NCBI RefSeq assembly: GCF_000741785.1
Contig: NZ_JGZP01000010.1
Coordinates: forward strand, 80,620-144,619
Length of the DNA stretch: 64,000 nt
Origin: Bifidobacterium stellenboschense
Lineage (GTDB): Bacteria; Actinomycetota; Actinomycetes; Actinomycetales; Bifidobacteriaceae
Direction of reading: 5' to 3'
The position numbers and the translations under genes are program-made. The first letter of the stretch is position 1; each line of letters begins with the position of its first letter. The notes under the pieces were generated by a model. It was not told the origin of the DNA. It did no database searches and saw nothing but the letters and a program-made list of their open reading frames with translations. Positions 35,421 to 44,674 of the stretch are shown here, in pieces.

Positions 35421-37229
35421 ATGAGCGATCCGAACCACACGCCGCTGCCGCCGAATCCGGCGCAGCCGCAGCAACCCGGCGGGGCAGGGACTCCGGGGGA
35501 TTCCGGCACCCAGACCAACGCCAATCCGAATAATCCCAACGCCTACGCCCAGCCGATGCCGCCGCAGTACGGGCAGCAGCCGGCCTACGGGCAGCCCACG
35601 CAGCAGCCCGCCTACGGGTATGCGCAGCCCGCCTACGGCCAGCCGGCGTACGGCACCCCCGCGCAGCCGACCCAGCCCGTGCAGCCGCAGTACGGACAGT
35701 ACGCGCAGCCCGGATACGCGCAGTACAGCCAACCCGCACAGCCCATGCAGCCGCAGTACGGTCAGCCCGCCATCCCCACCTATCCTCAGTCGCCGCAGTC
35801 CATGACGCCCGTGACGCCCGCGACACCGGATATTCCCGCCGCCCCGGCTGTTCCCGAAACGCCCGTCGCTCCCGAGGCACCGGTCGCCCCCAAGACGCCC
35901 GTCACCTCGACGGCTACGCCCGCAGCCGACCAGCCGACGACCGACGACGACTACGATGCCGACGCGACCGTGCTGGGCAGCGCCCACCCGGTACCGCCGG
36001 TCGCAAACGCGAATGTCGACGCCGACGCATCGCACACCGACACGGCTCCGCTGCCGTCCGCAGCGACGCCGGCCACGCCGGAACCGACGCCGTTCGGCGC
36101 CCCCGCACCCGCGGCACCCGCACCCGGCGCTCCCGAGCCCGGTGTCCAAGGCGTGCCGTTCCCCGGTACCCCCGTGCCCGGCGCGCCCGCACCTGCACCG
36201 GCCCCCAACCCGTACGCGTACGCAACCGGCGAACCGTCGATCGACGAGCCGTACTATGGCTGCCCGATCGGCACGGCGTTCATCCGTTTCTGGAAGAAGT
36301 ACATCGTGTTCTCCGGCCGCGCCTCGCGCAGCGAGTTCTGGTGGGTGGTCCTGTGCAATGCGATCGTCGGCTTCATTCTCGGATTCTTCACCGCGGTCGT
36401 CTACCGCGCGACCGGCGTGAATCTCGACTTCCTCGTCACCCTGTATCAGCTCGCCGTCATCATTCCGACATTGTCGCTGTCGGTCCGTCGTCTGCATGAC
36501 ACGAACAAGCCGGGCTGGTGGATCGCGATTCTCTATGGCGCCATCGCGGTGGGCGGCATTCTCGAAGTCGTCGGCGGCGCCTCGTTCGTCGTCGGCGGCG
36601 TCGGCAGCCTGCTCGGCGGCGGCCACGGGTACGGTACGGCCGCGGCCGGCGGCGGCATCCTGCTCCTCATCGGCGGCGTGCTGGATCTGGTCGGAGGCAT
36701 CACCTACATCGTGTTCATGGCCCAGCCGAGCAAGCCGGAGGGCGCCCGTTTCGACAAGGCCGGCGCGCCCGCCGCCCCCGTCGCGGGCGCGCCGTACGGT
36801 GCTCCGGCTCCCGCCGCCCCGTACGGCGCCGCTCCGGGCAATCCCTACACGCCCGACCCGAACGCCGTTCCGGTGTACAGCACGTCGACGCCCGGCTACG
36901 CGGCGGGCGACGCGCCGGTCCCGCCCGCACCGGCCGCCGACGGCACGGCACCGGCCGCGCCCGACGTGCCGGCTCCCGGCGAGACTCCGGTCACCCCGGC
37001 CGCGCAGGACGACCCGTTCGCCGTGCCCGCGCCCGCCGACCCGTTCGCGGTTCCGGCCACGACCGAACCAGCCTCGGCGCCCCAGACCGGCAACGACGAC
37101 ACCGACGACAACGTCGACATGGACGCGACCGTGCTGGGCAATCTCCCGCACACCGGCGGCCAAGCGCAGCCGAACGTCCAGCCGTCCGATCCATACGGTC
37201 AGGGCCAGAAGCCCTGGCAGGGGCAGTGA
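35421..37229 (+). CDS. DUF805 membrane protein with long Pro/Gln/Tyr- and Pro/Ala-rich flanks
   Basis: The protein has 602 residues. Residues about 290-440 form a DUF805 domain: FWKKYIVFSGRASRSEFWWV, then four hydrophobic helices, with SVRRLHDTNKPGWW in between. The 280-residue N-terminus is Pro/Gln/Tyr-rich with repeats of the type YGQPAYG and is predicted disordered. The C-terminus is Pro/Ala-rich. The short motif DATVLG occurs on both sides of the domain (in DYDADATVLG and VDMDATVLGNL), each in an acidic setting. The ATG has AAGGGG six bases before it. DUF805 has no assigned reaction. A membrane scaffold is possible. Confidence 0.82.
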   Translation: MSDPNHTPLPPNPAQPQQPGGAGTPGDSGTQTNANPNNPNAYAQPMPPQYGQQPAYGQPTQQPAYGYAQPAYGQPAYGTPAQPTQPVQPQYGQYAQPGYAQYSQPAQPMQPQYGQPAIPTYPQSPQSMTPVTPATPDIPAAPAVPETPVAPEAPVAPKTPVTSTATPAADQPTTDDDYDADATVLGSAHPVPPVANANVDADASHTDTAPLPSAATPATPEPTPFGAPAPAAPAPGAPEPGVQGVPFPGTPVPGAPAPAPAPNPYAYATGEPSIDEPYYGCPIGTAFIRFWKKYIVFSGRASRSEFWWVVLCNAIVGFILGFFTAVVYRATGVNLDFLVTLYQLAVIIPTLSLSVRRLHDTNKPGWWIAILYGAIAVGGILEVVGGASFVVGGVGSLLGGGHGYGTAAAGGGILLLIGGVLDLVGGITYIVFMAQPSKPEGARFDKAGAPAAPVAGAPYGAPAPAAPYGAAPGNPYTPDPNAVPVYSTSTPGYAAGDAPVPPAPAADGTAPAAPDVPAPGETPVTPAAQDDPFAVPAPADPFAVPATTEPASAPQTGNDDTDDNVDMDATVLGNLPHTGGQAQPNVQPSDPYGQGQKPWQGQ

Positions 37230-37272
37230 CCGCCCGATGATTCCGGGCCGGTCACGGCTCACTCCCGTACGA

Positions 37273-37332
37273 TAACGGTTCGCTCCTTGGTCTGCCGCGG
37301 AAACACGTGGCATACCAAGGAGCGAACCGTTA
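37273..37332. terminator. 60-bp hairpin between convergent genes
   Basis: The perfect 19-bp arms are TAACGGTTCGCTCCTTGGT and complement, with inner TGCC/GGCA pairing. It lies between the DUF805 gene (plus) and nagA (minus). It lacks a T-run but is well placed to stop both transcripts. A partial third arm (GGAGCCGAACCGTA) follows at 37339. Confidence 0.6.
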
Positions 37333-37379
37333 CTTATAGGAGCCGAACCGTATCAGCCTCTGGCCGCCGGCCCCGCCGG

Positions 37380-38762
37380 TCAGCGCAGTGCGCGGCCGGC
37401 GCACCACACGTGCCGCACGGCCCATGTGGCCGGGTCGAGCAGGTTGAGGTCGGCGGCGTAGCCGGGGGCGACCAGTCCGATCGGCGCACCGGTCACCGGA
37501 TTCGGCCGGTCGAATCCGAACGCGCGCGCCGGGGTGAGCGTCGCCGCCTCCACGGCCGCGGCCGGCTCGAATCCCAAGGCGAGCACGGCGCGTTGCACCG
37601 CCACCTCCAAGACGAGCGTCGACCCGGCGATCGCACCGTTGGAGACGAGCCGCGCGTGCCCGTCGACCACGTTCACGTCGAGTTCGCCGAGCTTGTACGC
37701 GCCGTCCGGGCACCCGGTGGCGGCCATCGCGTCGGTCACGAACGCGATCCGGTGCGGCGCGAATCCGAATCCCAACCGCACCATCGGATCGTCCACGTGG
37801 AACCCGTCGTTGATGAGTTCGATCGTGACGCGCGGATCCTCCACGGCCGCGGGGATCGGCCCCGGCTCGCGGTGATGCAGGCCGTTCATCGCGTTGAACA
37901 TGTGCGTCATGATGCCCGCGCCCGCGTCGAACCCGGCCTTCGCGGCCGTATAGTCGGCGTCGCAATGCCCGACCGCGGGCACGACGCCCGCCGCCGCGAA
38001 CCGTCGGATCGCCGAAACGCCGTGCTCCAGCTCCGGCGCGATCGTGACCTGACGGATGCAGCCGAGCCGCCCCGCGCCGCCGACGCCCGCCGCCGTATGC
38101 CGTCCGACCGGCCGCCCCGACGCCCCGGCGCCACCGCCAGCACCAGCACCGCCGTGCGCGCCGGCCACATACCCGGATGCCTCCAGCATCTCGTCGACGA
38201 TCTCGTCCACCGGATCCTTCAGACAGTTCGGATCGTGCGCGCCCTTGCGCTTCAACGCGAGGAACGGCCCCTCCAAGTGGCATCCGAGCACATCCGGACG
38301 ACCGGACGCCATCACGTCGCGCACCGTGCGGATGTTGCGGCACATCACGTCCACCGGATTCGTGATCAACGACAGCACCTGCCGCGTCGTGCCGTGCACC
38401 GCGTGCCCGGTGCGCGCCACGTCGATGCCGTCCGCGCCGTCGTCGAACGAACGCTCCCACGCGCCATGCGCGTGAATGTCGACGTATCCGGGCGTGAGGA
38501 TCATCCCGTCCGCGTCGATCACCGTCTCGCGCGACGCCGGATCGAGACCGACTGTGCGGCACGCATGCTCGAACGCCTCCTCGCCGTCGCCGCCGCGCGC
38601 GACGCCGGACGCGACGATCACGCCGCGCGCGTCCGACACCGTCCACCAACCGTCACGCACGCCCGCGGCGTCCACCTTGCGCGCGCCGCGGATCGCGACC
38701 GGGTGCGGCGCGCCGTGCAGCGCCGCCGTCACCCGCGCGACCGTCTCGCTTCTGTCAGTCAT
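37380..38762 (-). CDS. nagA: N-acetylglucosamine-6-phosphate deacetylase
   Basis: This enzyme removes acetate from GlcNAc-6-phosphate, feeding NagB. It has 460 residues. It carries PGYVDIHAHGAWERS, CHLEGPFLALKRKGAHDP, VGHCDADYTAAKAGFDAGAG, MFNAMNGLHHREPG and FVTDAMAATG. A Gly/Ala-rich insertion (about residues 180-215) and a longer than usual N-terminus of about 90 residues are noted. The ATG has AAGGA nearby. It lies 97 bp downstream of nagB, with a palindromic repeat between. Confidence 0.95.
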   Translation of the reverse strand: MTDRSETVARVTAALHGAPHPVAIRGARKVDAAGVRDGWWTVSDARGVIVASGVARGGDGEEAFEHACRTVGLDPASRETVIDADGMILTPGYVDIHAHGAWERSFDDGADGIDVARTGHAVHGTTRQVLSLITNPVDVMCRNIRTVRDVMASGRPDVLGCHLEGPFLALKRKGAHDPNCLKDPVDEIVDEMLEASGYVAGAHGGAGAGGGAGASGRPVGRHTAAGVGGAGRLGCIRQVTIAPELEHGVSAIRRFAAAGVVPAVGHCDADYTAAKAGFDAGAGIMTHMFNAMNGLHHREPGPIPAAVEDPRVTIELINDGFHVDDPMVRLGFGFAPHRIAFVTDAMAATGCPDGAYKLGELDVNVVDGHARLVSNGAIAGSTLVLEVAVQRAVLALGFEPAAAVEAATLTPARAFGFDRPNPVTGAPIGLVAPGYAADLNLLDPATWAVRHVWCAGRALR

Positions 38763-38804
38763 ATTCGTTCCTTCCAATGTGATGCCGCGTCGCGGCTCTT
38801 CCGA

Positions 38805-38849
38805 CCACCCTCGGTCTCGCCACGCGAGACAGCTCCCGCCAGCGGGAGC
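38805..38849 (-). repeat. Palindromic repeat between nagB and nagA, copy 16
   Basis: This is the CTCCCGC version with hairpin B GTCTCGC-CAC-GCGAGAC, inverted orientation. It sits in the intercistronic gap. Confidence 0.88.
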
Positions 38850-38859
38850 GAGGGATGCG

Positions 38860-39672
38860 TCAGATGCCCTGCCAGGCGGGCTTGTGGGCGTAGGCGTACC
38901 GGTAGTAGTCCTTGTGGCGCAGGCGGCTGGCGGCCTCCTCGTCGATGATGATCGTGGCGTGCGGGTGCAGCTGAAGGGCGGAGGCCGGGCAGAACGCGGA
39001 AACGCCGCCCTCGACGGTCTCCTCGATGGCCTCGGCCTTGCCTGCGCCGAACGCGAGCAGCACGAGATGCCGCGCCTTGAGGATCGTGCCGATACCCTGC
39101 GTGATGCAGTGGGTCGGCACCTGATCGATGTCGTCGTCGAAGAACCGCGCGTTGTCGATGCGGGTCTGTTCGGCGAGGGTCTTGACGCGCGTGCCGGAGG
39201 CGAGCGACGAGCCGGGCTCGTTGAAGCCGACGTGGCCGTCGGTGCCGATGCCGAGGATCTGCACGTCGATGCCGCCCGCCGCCTCGATCGCCGCGTCATA
39301 GGCGGGACCGGCGGCGGCGATCTTGTCGCCGTCCTCCAATGGGGCGCCGTTCAGCACGTCGCCGGGCACGTGGACCTTGGCCGGGTCGAGGCCGAGTGGC
39401 TCCACGACGGTGCGGTAGATGGTGGAATGGTAGGACTCCGGGTGGTCGAGCGGCAGGCCGAGGTATTCGTCGAGCGCGAAGCCGCGCACCTGGGAGACGT
39501 CGATATGCTCCTCCTTCACGATGCCGGCGAGCGCCTGGTAGGCGGCGAGCGGGCTCGATCCGGTGGCGAGGCCGAGGACCGCGTCGGGCTTGGCCTTGAT
39601 GAGGTCCGCCACGCAGCGGCCGTAGATCGCGCCGGCCTCCGCTTCGGTTTTGACGATGATGATTTCCGCCAT
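38860..39672 (-). CDS. nagB: Glucosamine-6-phosphate deaminase
   Basis: This enzyme converts glucosamine-6-phosphate to fructose-6-phosphate and ammonia. It has 270 residues, standard for the family. It has LGLATGSSPLAAY, GFALDEYLGLP and the signature ILGIGTDGHVGFNEPGSS. It is upstream of nagA on the same strand and has a candidate promoter with an inverted repeat. Confidence 0.97.
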   Translation of the reverse strand: MAEIIIVKTEAEAGAIYGRCVADLIKAKPDAVLGLATGSSPLAAYQALAGIVKEEHIDVSQVRGFALDEYLGLPLDHPESYHSTIYRTVVEPLGLDPAKVHVPGDVLNGAPLEDGDKIAAAGPAYDAAIEAAGGIDVQILGIGTDGHVGFNEPGSSLASGTRVKTLAEQTRIDNARFFDDDIDQVPTHCITQGIGTILKARHLVLLAFGAGKAEAIEETVEGGVSAFCPASALQLHPHATIIIDEEAASRLRHKDYYRYAYAHKPAWQGI

Positions 39673-39752
39673 GGTGCTTCCTTGCTTCCTTTCCGCATGT
39701 CACGCGGCAGACCGGCTCCGTCGCCGGTCATGGCATCCGCCATGCTTCCTTC

Positions 39753-39806
39753 ATCGTAATCGACCCGCACCATTAATGCAAACCTTCTTTACATTAACGG
39801 TGCGGG
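39753..39806 (-). promoter_or_regulatory. Promoter and inverted repeat upstream of nagB
   Basis: On the minus strand, TTGCAT (39781..39776), 17 bp, TACGAT (39758..39753). Arms CCCGCACCATTAATG (39764..39778) and complement (39792..39806, one mismatch) overlap the -35 region. This may be an operator for an amino-sugar regulator or a terminator of the gene upstream. Confidence 0.5.
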
Positions 39807-39866
39807 CCGTTCCCGACGCGGGCGAGGAGATCACGTACGCCCCGGTCCGCCCCGGAGCACCGGAAT

Positions 39867-40919
39867 CTACAGTTCGACGGTCTCCGTGTTGTCGTTCTTG
39901 ACGTGCGCGAACTTGGCGGCGAGCGCGGCCTTGTTGCGCTTCTCGTCCTCCTCCTTCGCCTTCTTCTTGGCGGCGGCCGGGTCCCACAGCACGTCCTCGC
40001 GGTGCTTCCTCCATTCCGCGGCGGCGAGCGGCGCGACGAACGCGGCGGTCGCGTCGAGCAGGGCGGCTTCCCCCACGACGAGCGTCGCGGCGTCGGCGAG
40101 CGCGGCGGTGCGGGCGGCGAGCAGGTCGCGGATCTGCACGTCGGTCAGGAAGATGCGCGGCACGGAGATCTGTTCGCGCAGCTCGTTGACGACGAGCAGC
40201 AGCGGCAACACGGCGCGTACGGCGGCGGCGTTGACGGGCGTGGCGGCGGTGACCGGAGCGGGGGCCGCATCGCCGGAATCATCGTCCGTAGCGACGAGCA
40301 GCGCGTCGCACACGGTGAGCGCGGCCGCGAACCGGTGCGCCATCGCGTCGACGAGCGCGGGAGACGGCTCGAACGCGTCGTCGTCGACCGGCACGGCGGC
40401 GGCGTCCGCGGCTTCGGCCGCGCCGCCGGTCTCGCCGTCATCGCCGGCGACCGCGTACTCCCCCGCGTCGAACGTGCCGTCGTTCACGGCGGCTTCGACG
40501 GCATCCAGCGTCGCGTGCACGAGCGCGGGCGAGACGTCGTCCCATGTGACGCCGAGGTCGGCGGCGGCATCGTCGACGAGCGTCACGTCGCCCGTGTCGG
40601 AGAAGTCGGCGAGCGCGTCGTAGGCGTCGTTGGCGGCGAGCAGCGCGTCGACGATCGCCTGCGGGCGCCCGGGAATCGCGTCCGCACCCTCGTACACGTA
40701 TTCGGCGTCGGGCACGGTCACGTCCTCGCCGGTGAGGATGCGGGCGAAGGCGCGCGTCACGCGCACCTGCAGGTTCTCGCCGTATTTCGCGTCGTTGTCC
40801 ATGCGCATCGCGTCGGTGAGCGGCCATAGCGCGATCAGGCGCGCCGCCTCGCGCGCCGCCTCGCGCACGGCGGGCATGGCGGCCACGCGCGCGATGTCTG
40901 CGGTGTTCAGTTCGGTCAT
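39867..40919 (-). CDS. Hypothetical acidic Ala/Asp-rich protein
   Basis: The protein has 350 residues from MTELNTADIARVAAM, with AAAGGAG before the start. Composition is Ala/Asp/Val-rich, with an acidic linker (about residues 155-185) and a basic C-terminal segment (DPAAAKKKAKEEDEKRNK). No signal peptide, membrane helix or catalytic motif is recognised. It is cytoplasmic by appearance. The neighbours (nagB, histidine phosphatase) give no clear function. Confidence 0.75.
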   Translation of the reverse strand: MTELNTADIARVAAMPAVREAAREAARLIALWPLTDAMRMDNDAKYGENLQVRVTRAFARILTGEDVTVPDAEYVYEGADAIPGRPQAIVDALLAANDAYDALADFSDTGDVTLVDDAAADLGVTWDDVSPALVHATLDAVEAAVNDGTFDAGEYAVAGDDGETGGAAEAADAAAVPVDDDAFEPSPALVDAMAHRFAAALTVCDALLVATDDDSGDAAPAPVTAATPVNAAAVRAVLPLLLVVNELREQISVPRIFLTDVQIRDLLAARTAALADAATLVVGEAALLDATAAFVAPLAAAEWRKHREDVLWDPAAAKKKAKEEDEKRNKAALAAKFAHVKNDNTETVEL

Positions 40920-40958
40920 CTTGCTCCTTTGCGTTTCGTGCGGGAGACCCGCGGGCGA

Positions 40959-41004
40959 CCACCCTCGGTCCCGCCGGCGCTCGACAGCTCCCGCCGGCGG
41001 GAGC
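40959..41004 (-). repeat. Palindromic repeat, copy 17
   Basis: This is the CTCCCGC/GCGGGAG version with hairpin B diverged to CCGCCGGCGC, located between the hypothetical gene and the histidine phosphatase gene. Confidence 0.85.
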
Positions 41005-41038
41005 AGGCCCCCATCCACATGTCGATTCTAGTGTGCGT

Positions 41039-41698
41039 CTATTGGATTCCGGCGGCGGGGTCGACATACGTGATGGACATCACACGGCCGGTCTCGCAGT
41101 CGAACGTGATGGACGTGATCGAGGCGAGCGCGGTGTGGCGCAGGAACATCCAGTGTTCGGCGTGACCGGTTTCGAGCAGATGACGGAACGACCAGATCGG
41201 CGATTCGTGGCTGACGACGATGATCTGCTCGCCGGGGTGCCGGCGGATTTTCTCGCGCGCGAAGTCTCCGACGCGCGCGGCGATGTGCGCGTACGACTCG
41301 CCCCAACTGGGCTTCCACAGGTTCGCGACGAGCCTCCAGTTGCCGTTCCTCCACAGCGCGCCTTCGCCGTGGCCGATGCGCTTGCCCCGGAACTCGTTGC
41401 CGGCTTCGATGACGCGTTCGTCGGTCGTGAGCGTGAGCGGCTCCTGCCCGCGCGCCTCGCGCACCGGGTTCAGCGCGTCGAGGATCGCGCCGGCAGTCTC
41501 GCGCGTGCGGTCGAGCGGCGACGAGTAGACGGCGGAGACGGTGTTCATCTGCGGGCTGGCGGCGATGTACGCGCCGGTCGCCTCGGCCATGCGGCGGCCC
41601 ACGTCGGACAGGTGGAAGTCGGGAAGGCGCTCGTAGAGCAGATGATCGGGGTTGTGCACCTTGCCGTGACGGACGAAATGGATGGTGGTGGCGGTCAT
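41039..41698 (-). CDS. Histidine phosphatase family protein (phosphoglycerate mutase-like)
   Basis: The protein has 219 residues. The catalytic RHG box is HFVRHGKVHNPDHLLYERLP at the N-terminus. The SSPLDRTRETAGAI segment and the second His in IIVVSHESPIWSF are present. It acts on phosphoesters through a phosphohistidine. The substrate is unknown. The ATG has GAAGGAGG upstream. Confidence 0.9.
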   Translation of the reverse strand: MTATTIHFVRHGKVHNPDHLLYERLPDFHLSDVGRRMAEATGAYIAASPQMNTVSAVYSSPLDRTRETAGAILDALNPVREARGQEPLTLTTDERVIEAGNEFRGKRIGHGEGALWRNGNWRLVANLWKPSWGESYAHIAARVGDFAREKIRRHPGEQIIVVSHESPIWSFRHLLETGHAEHWMFLRHTALASITSITFDCETGRVMSITYVDPAAGIQ

Positions 41699-41965
41699 CG
41701 CCGGCCTCCTTCGGGAATCGGTGAACGGTTCGCGATACGGTTCGCAATTTTGTATTCCAATCTACCGCGATGCGGCCGCGTGTCGCGGCGCACGCGCGCG
41801 TAGAGTGGCCGCGACGCAAACGTGCGTGCATGCGGCGGGAGCCCATGGACGCACTCCTTTGCGCGACCAACAGGACAAGCACACATCATTCGATGAGGGC
41901 TTCGCCGGCCAACGCCACGGCCGTCGGGGGACATCCAATCGGTAGCGGAAAGGAGCGGGTGCGGT

Positions 41966-43393
41966 ATGTCCAATACAGTGATCACCGGAATCAAGGATGT
42001 CGCCGGCAAGGTGTTCGGCGGGTATGCGGAGCTGCTGCGCATCCCGCATACGGCACGGTATTCGATCGGCGGCGTCGTCGCGTGCATGCCGTTCCCGATG
42101 ATCGGCATGACGATCACGATTTCCGTGCAGCACTACTACGGCAACTATTCGCTCGCCGGCATGCTGACCGCGCTTCAGGCGATCGCATTGGCCGTCGCGA
42201 CGCCGCTGCTCGGCAAGCTCACCGACAAGTTCGGCCAGCGGCAGGTGTCGATTCCGACGATCATCGTGTGGATCGTCGCGGCGATCGCGCTGACCACGTC
42301 GATCACGAACCGCGCGCCGGAATGGGTGCTGTACTGTCTGACGCCGTTCCTCGCCGCGATCCCGCCGTGGGGCGCGATGAGCCGCGCGCGCTGGACGCGA
42401 CTACTCAAAGGCGACCGCGAGCGCACCGACCGCGCATTGTCGCTGTGCGGCGTGCTCGACGAGTGCATGTGGGTGGTCGGCAACCCGCTCGCCTCGACGT
42501 TGGCGGTGATCTCGGGTCTGCTCGCGTTCTCGTTCACCGGCGTGTGCGTGATCGTCGGCGCATTGATGTTCCTCACGGAACTCACGACCGAACCGCCGTC
42601 GCAATCGGATCTCGCGAGGGCGGAAGGCATCTCGCGCAAGGAGTACCGCGCGCGCGAGGCGGCGAAGGCGGAGGCGCTGCGCGCCGAGACCGCCGCCGAG
42701 GAGATGCGACGCCGGCTGCGCCGCGAGGGCGTGACCGACGAGACGGTTGTTTCACGTGAAACGTTGCGTGCGATCGAGGAGGCGAAGCAGGGACGGAAGG
42801 CGTCGATCTGGGGGCCGGGACTCATCGCCGTGTGCGTGACGTGGTTCGGTCTGGGCGCGTTCCAGTCGGCCGCCGGCATCTCGATCATCGCGTTCGCGAC
42901 CGAGTCGGACATGAAGCAGTACACCGGATTCGTGTTCGCCTGCTTCTCGATCAGTTCGCTGTGCGGCGCGCTCGTGTACGGCGCGAAGAACTGGACGATC
43001 CCGCTGTGGAAGCGGTTCTACTTCTGCCTCGCGGTGGTGAACCTCGGCATCGGATCGTTCATGTTCGCAAAGCACCTGTGGGTCATCATGATCATCTACC
43101 TGCTGATCGGCGTATGCCAGGCGCCCACGTGGATCAACGGCAACCAGCTGATGCTGCACCTCGTGCCGCCGTCGCGGCTCACCGAGGGCATGGCGTGGAT
43201 GGGCGCGATGAACTCGATCGGCTCCTCCGCCGGATCGGCGATCGCCGGCCAGTTCATCGACCGCATGGGCTCGCACGGCGGCTTCATGGTCGTCACCGCC
43301 CTGGCGATCGGCTCCCTCGCGATCGCGCTCGTGGGGTTGAAGCAGATCAAGACCTCCACGGAACAGCCGACCCTGACCGAAGTGAGCGTGTGA
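41966..43393 (+). CDS. Major facilitator superfamily transporter
   Basis: This 12-helix permease has 475 residues. It carries LLGKLTDKFGQRQ between helices 2 and 3, the MFS loop motif. The cytoplasmic central loop (about residues 200-285) is long and charged, with EAAKAEALRAETAAEEMRRR. A parS-like palindrome is encoded inside this loop (VSRET). Direction and substrate are unknown; drug efflux and sugar are both possible. A GGAAAGGAG ribosome site precedes the ATG. Confidence 0.85.
   Translation: MSNTVITGIKDVAGKVFGGYAELLRIPHTARYSIGGVVACMPFPMIGMTITISVQHYYGNYSLAGMLTALQAIALAVATPLLGKLTDKFGQRQVSIPTIIVWIVAAIALTTSITNRAPEWVLYCLTPFLAAIPPWGAMSRARWTRLLKGDRERTDRALSLCGVLDECMWVVGNPLASTLAVISGLLAFSFTGVCVIVGALMFLTELTTEPPSQSDLARAEGISRKEYRAREAAKAEALRAETAAEEMRRRLRREGVTDETVVSRETLRAIEEAKQGRKASIWGPGLIAVCVTWFGLGAFQSAAGISIIAFATESDMKQYTGFVFACFSISSLCGALVYGAKNWTIPLWKRFYFCLAVVNLGIGSFMFAKHLWVIMIIYLLIGVCQAPTWINGNQLMLHLVPPSRLTEGMAWMGAMNSIGSSAGSAIAGQFIDRMGSHGGFMVVTALAIGSLAIALVGLKQIKTSTEQPTLTEVSV
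42748..42763. promoter_or_regulatory. parS-like centromere site within the MFS gene
   Basis: TGTTTCACGTGAAACG contains the perfect palindrome GTTTCACGTGAAAC (42749..42762), which matches the conserved core of the ParB-binding site parS. Such sites can lie inside genes and are usually clustered around the replication origin. Confidence 0.8.
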
Positions 43394-43452
43394 GGTAAGT
43401 GCCGGCGTGAGGTAAGTGCCGGCGTGAGGCCATGCTTTTTCGCACCTAACGA

Positions 43453-43574
43453 CCACCCTCCGGCGCTACGCGCCACCTCCCGCCAGCGGGAGGCAGACAC
43501 GGACCCGCCGGAGGCGGGACGGTATTATTGCCCCCGCTGGCGGGGGCTGTCGGCGAAGCCGACTGGGGGTGGTC
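43453..43574. repeat. Palindromic repeats, copies 18-19
   Basis: An inverted, shortened version is at 43453..43493 (CTCCCGC/GCGGGAG, hairpin B GGCGC-TAC-GCGCC). A plus copy is at 43530..43574. A 17-bp direct duplication (GTGAGGTAAGTGCCGGC) straddles the MFS stop at about 43388-43425. Confidence 0.88.
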
Positions 43575-43615
43575 GACGGACACCCACCCGGCGGGCACCT
43601 CGCCCGCGGCCAGCC

Positions 43616-44200
43616 TTACTTCGGCCAGCCCTTCGGGGTGTGCTCCAGGGACCAGACGCCGAGCTTGTGGGAGAAGCTGTTCTCCCACTTCGCCTGAAGC
43701 TCCTCGGCGCTGAGACGGTTCTCGGCGGACTTGAGACGGTTCATCGCGTTCGTGTGCGTGTCGTCGAGCAGCCACTTGCGGATGAGGAAGTTCCACACCA
43801 TCACGACGGCGGTGGCGATCAGCTTGCCGACGTTCGTGCGCAGCAGGTATTCCGCGTGCTGCGTGACGTAGGCGTCATGGTTCATGCCGTAGGTGGAAAT
43901 CCAGATGATCGCGTCGTTCATGAACAGGCCAATCACCGCGCCCACGACGAAGATGACGATCTCCATCCAGCGGGCCATGTCGTCACGATGCTTGAACACG
44001 AACTTCATGCTCGCCAGATAGTTGAAGATCAGCGAGATGATGAACGAGATGGTGGCGGCGATCACGTTGTGCATGTGGAACACGCCGACCAGGATGTTGA
44101 GAATGCCCCAGTCGATGATGAAGGCGATCACGCCGACGATGCCGAATTTCATAAGCTGTGCGATCAGTTTTCTCACAAAGGGCCATTCAACACCATCCAT
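43616..44200 (-). CDS. GtrA-family membrane protein
   Basis: The protein has 194 residues and four predicted helices (MKFGIVGVIAFIIDWGILNI, ATISFIISLIFNYLASMKFVF, EIVIFVVGAVIGLF, LIATAVVMVWNFLIRKWLL). The family is thought to help flip lipid-linked sugars in O-antigen, teichoic-acid or arabinogalactan modification. The C-terminal 50 residues are hydrophilic. The start is uncertain, since no good ribosome site precedes the first ATG. Confidence 0.85.
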   Translation of the reverse strand: MDGVEWPFVRKLIAQLMKFGIVGVIAFIIDWGILNILVGVFHMHNVIAATISFIISLIFNYLASMKFVFKHRDDMARWMEIVIFVVGAVIGLFMNDAIIWISTYGMNHDAYVTQHAEYLLRTNVGKLIATAVVMVWNFLIRKWLLDDTHTNAMNRLKSAENRLSAEELQAKWENSFSHKLGVWSLEHTPKGWPK

Positions 44201-44310
44201 CTGACCGGCAAGCCGCTCCCCCGCCAGTCAGCCAACAATCTCCCCATTCGGGAACCGATTGCCGCGCGGCGATAGACTGGAGCGGAAGCATCCACCATCA
44301 AGGAGGAATC

Positions 44311-44661
44311 ATGCCCGTCATCCATACCCATGTGTCCGTGAAGACCACGAAGGAGCAGCGCGAGGCGCTGAAGGCCGCGTACGGCAAGGCGATCACCGCC
44401 GTGCCCGGCAAGTCCGAAGGCTGGCTCATGTGCCCGTTCGAGGACGACATGCCGATCTACTTCGGCGGCTCCGACGACCAGCCGGCCGCCTACGTGGAGG
44501 TCAACGTGTTCGGCCGCGGCGCCATCCCCGGCTCCGCGTGGGAGAAACTCACCAAGCAGATCATGGCCGCGCTCAACAGCGAACTCGGCATCCCCGAGGA
44601 CCGCACGTACATCCGCTACACCGCCACCTCCGACTGGGGCTGGAACGGCGGCAACTTCTGA
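44311..44661 (+). CDS. MIF-like tautomerase family protein
   Basis: The protein has 116 residues and begins MPVIHTHVSV, so Pro-2 would be the catalytic N-terminal proline after Met removal. VNVFGRGAIPGSAWEKLTKQ and the C-terminal WGWNGGNF fit the macrophage migration inhibitory factor/phenylpyruvate tautomerase fold. AGGAGG lies at the ideal distance from the ATG. It is monocistronic, with a terminator right after. Confidence 0.88.
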   Translation: MPVIHTHVSVKTTKEQREALKAAYGKAITAVPGKSEGWLMCPFEDDMPIYFGGSDDQPAAYVEVNVFGRGAIPGSAWEKLTKQIMAALNSELGIPEDRTYIRYTATSDWGWNGGNF

Positions 44662-44674
44662 GCCGCCAACGGCA

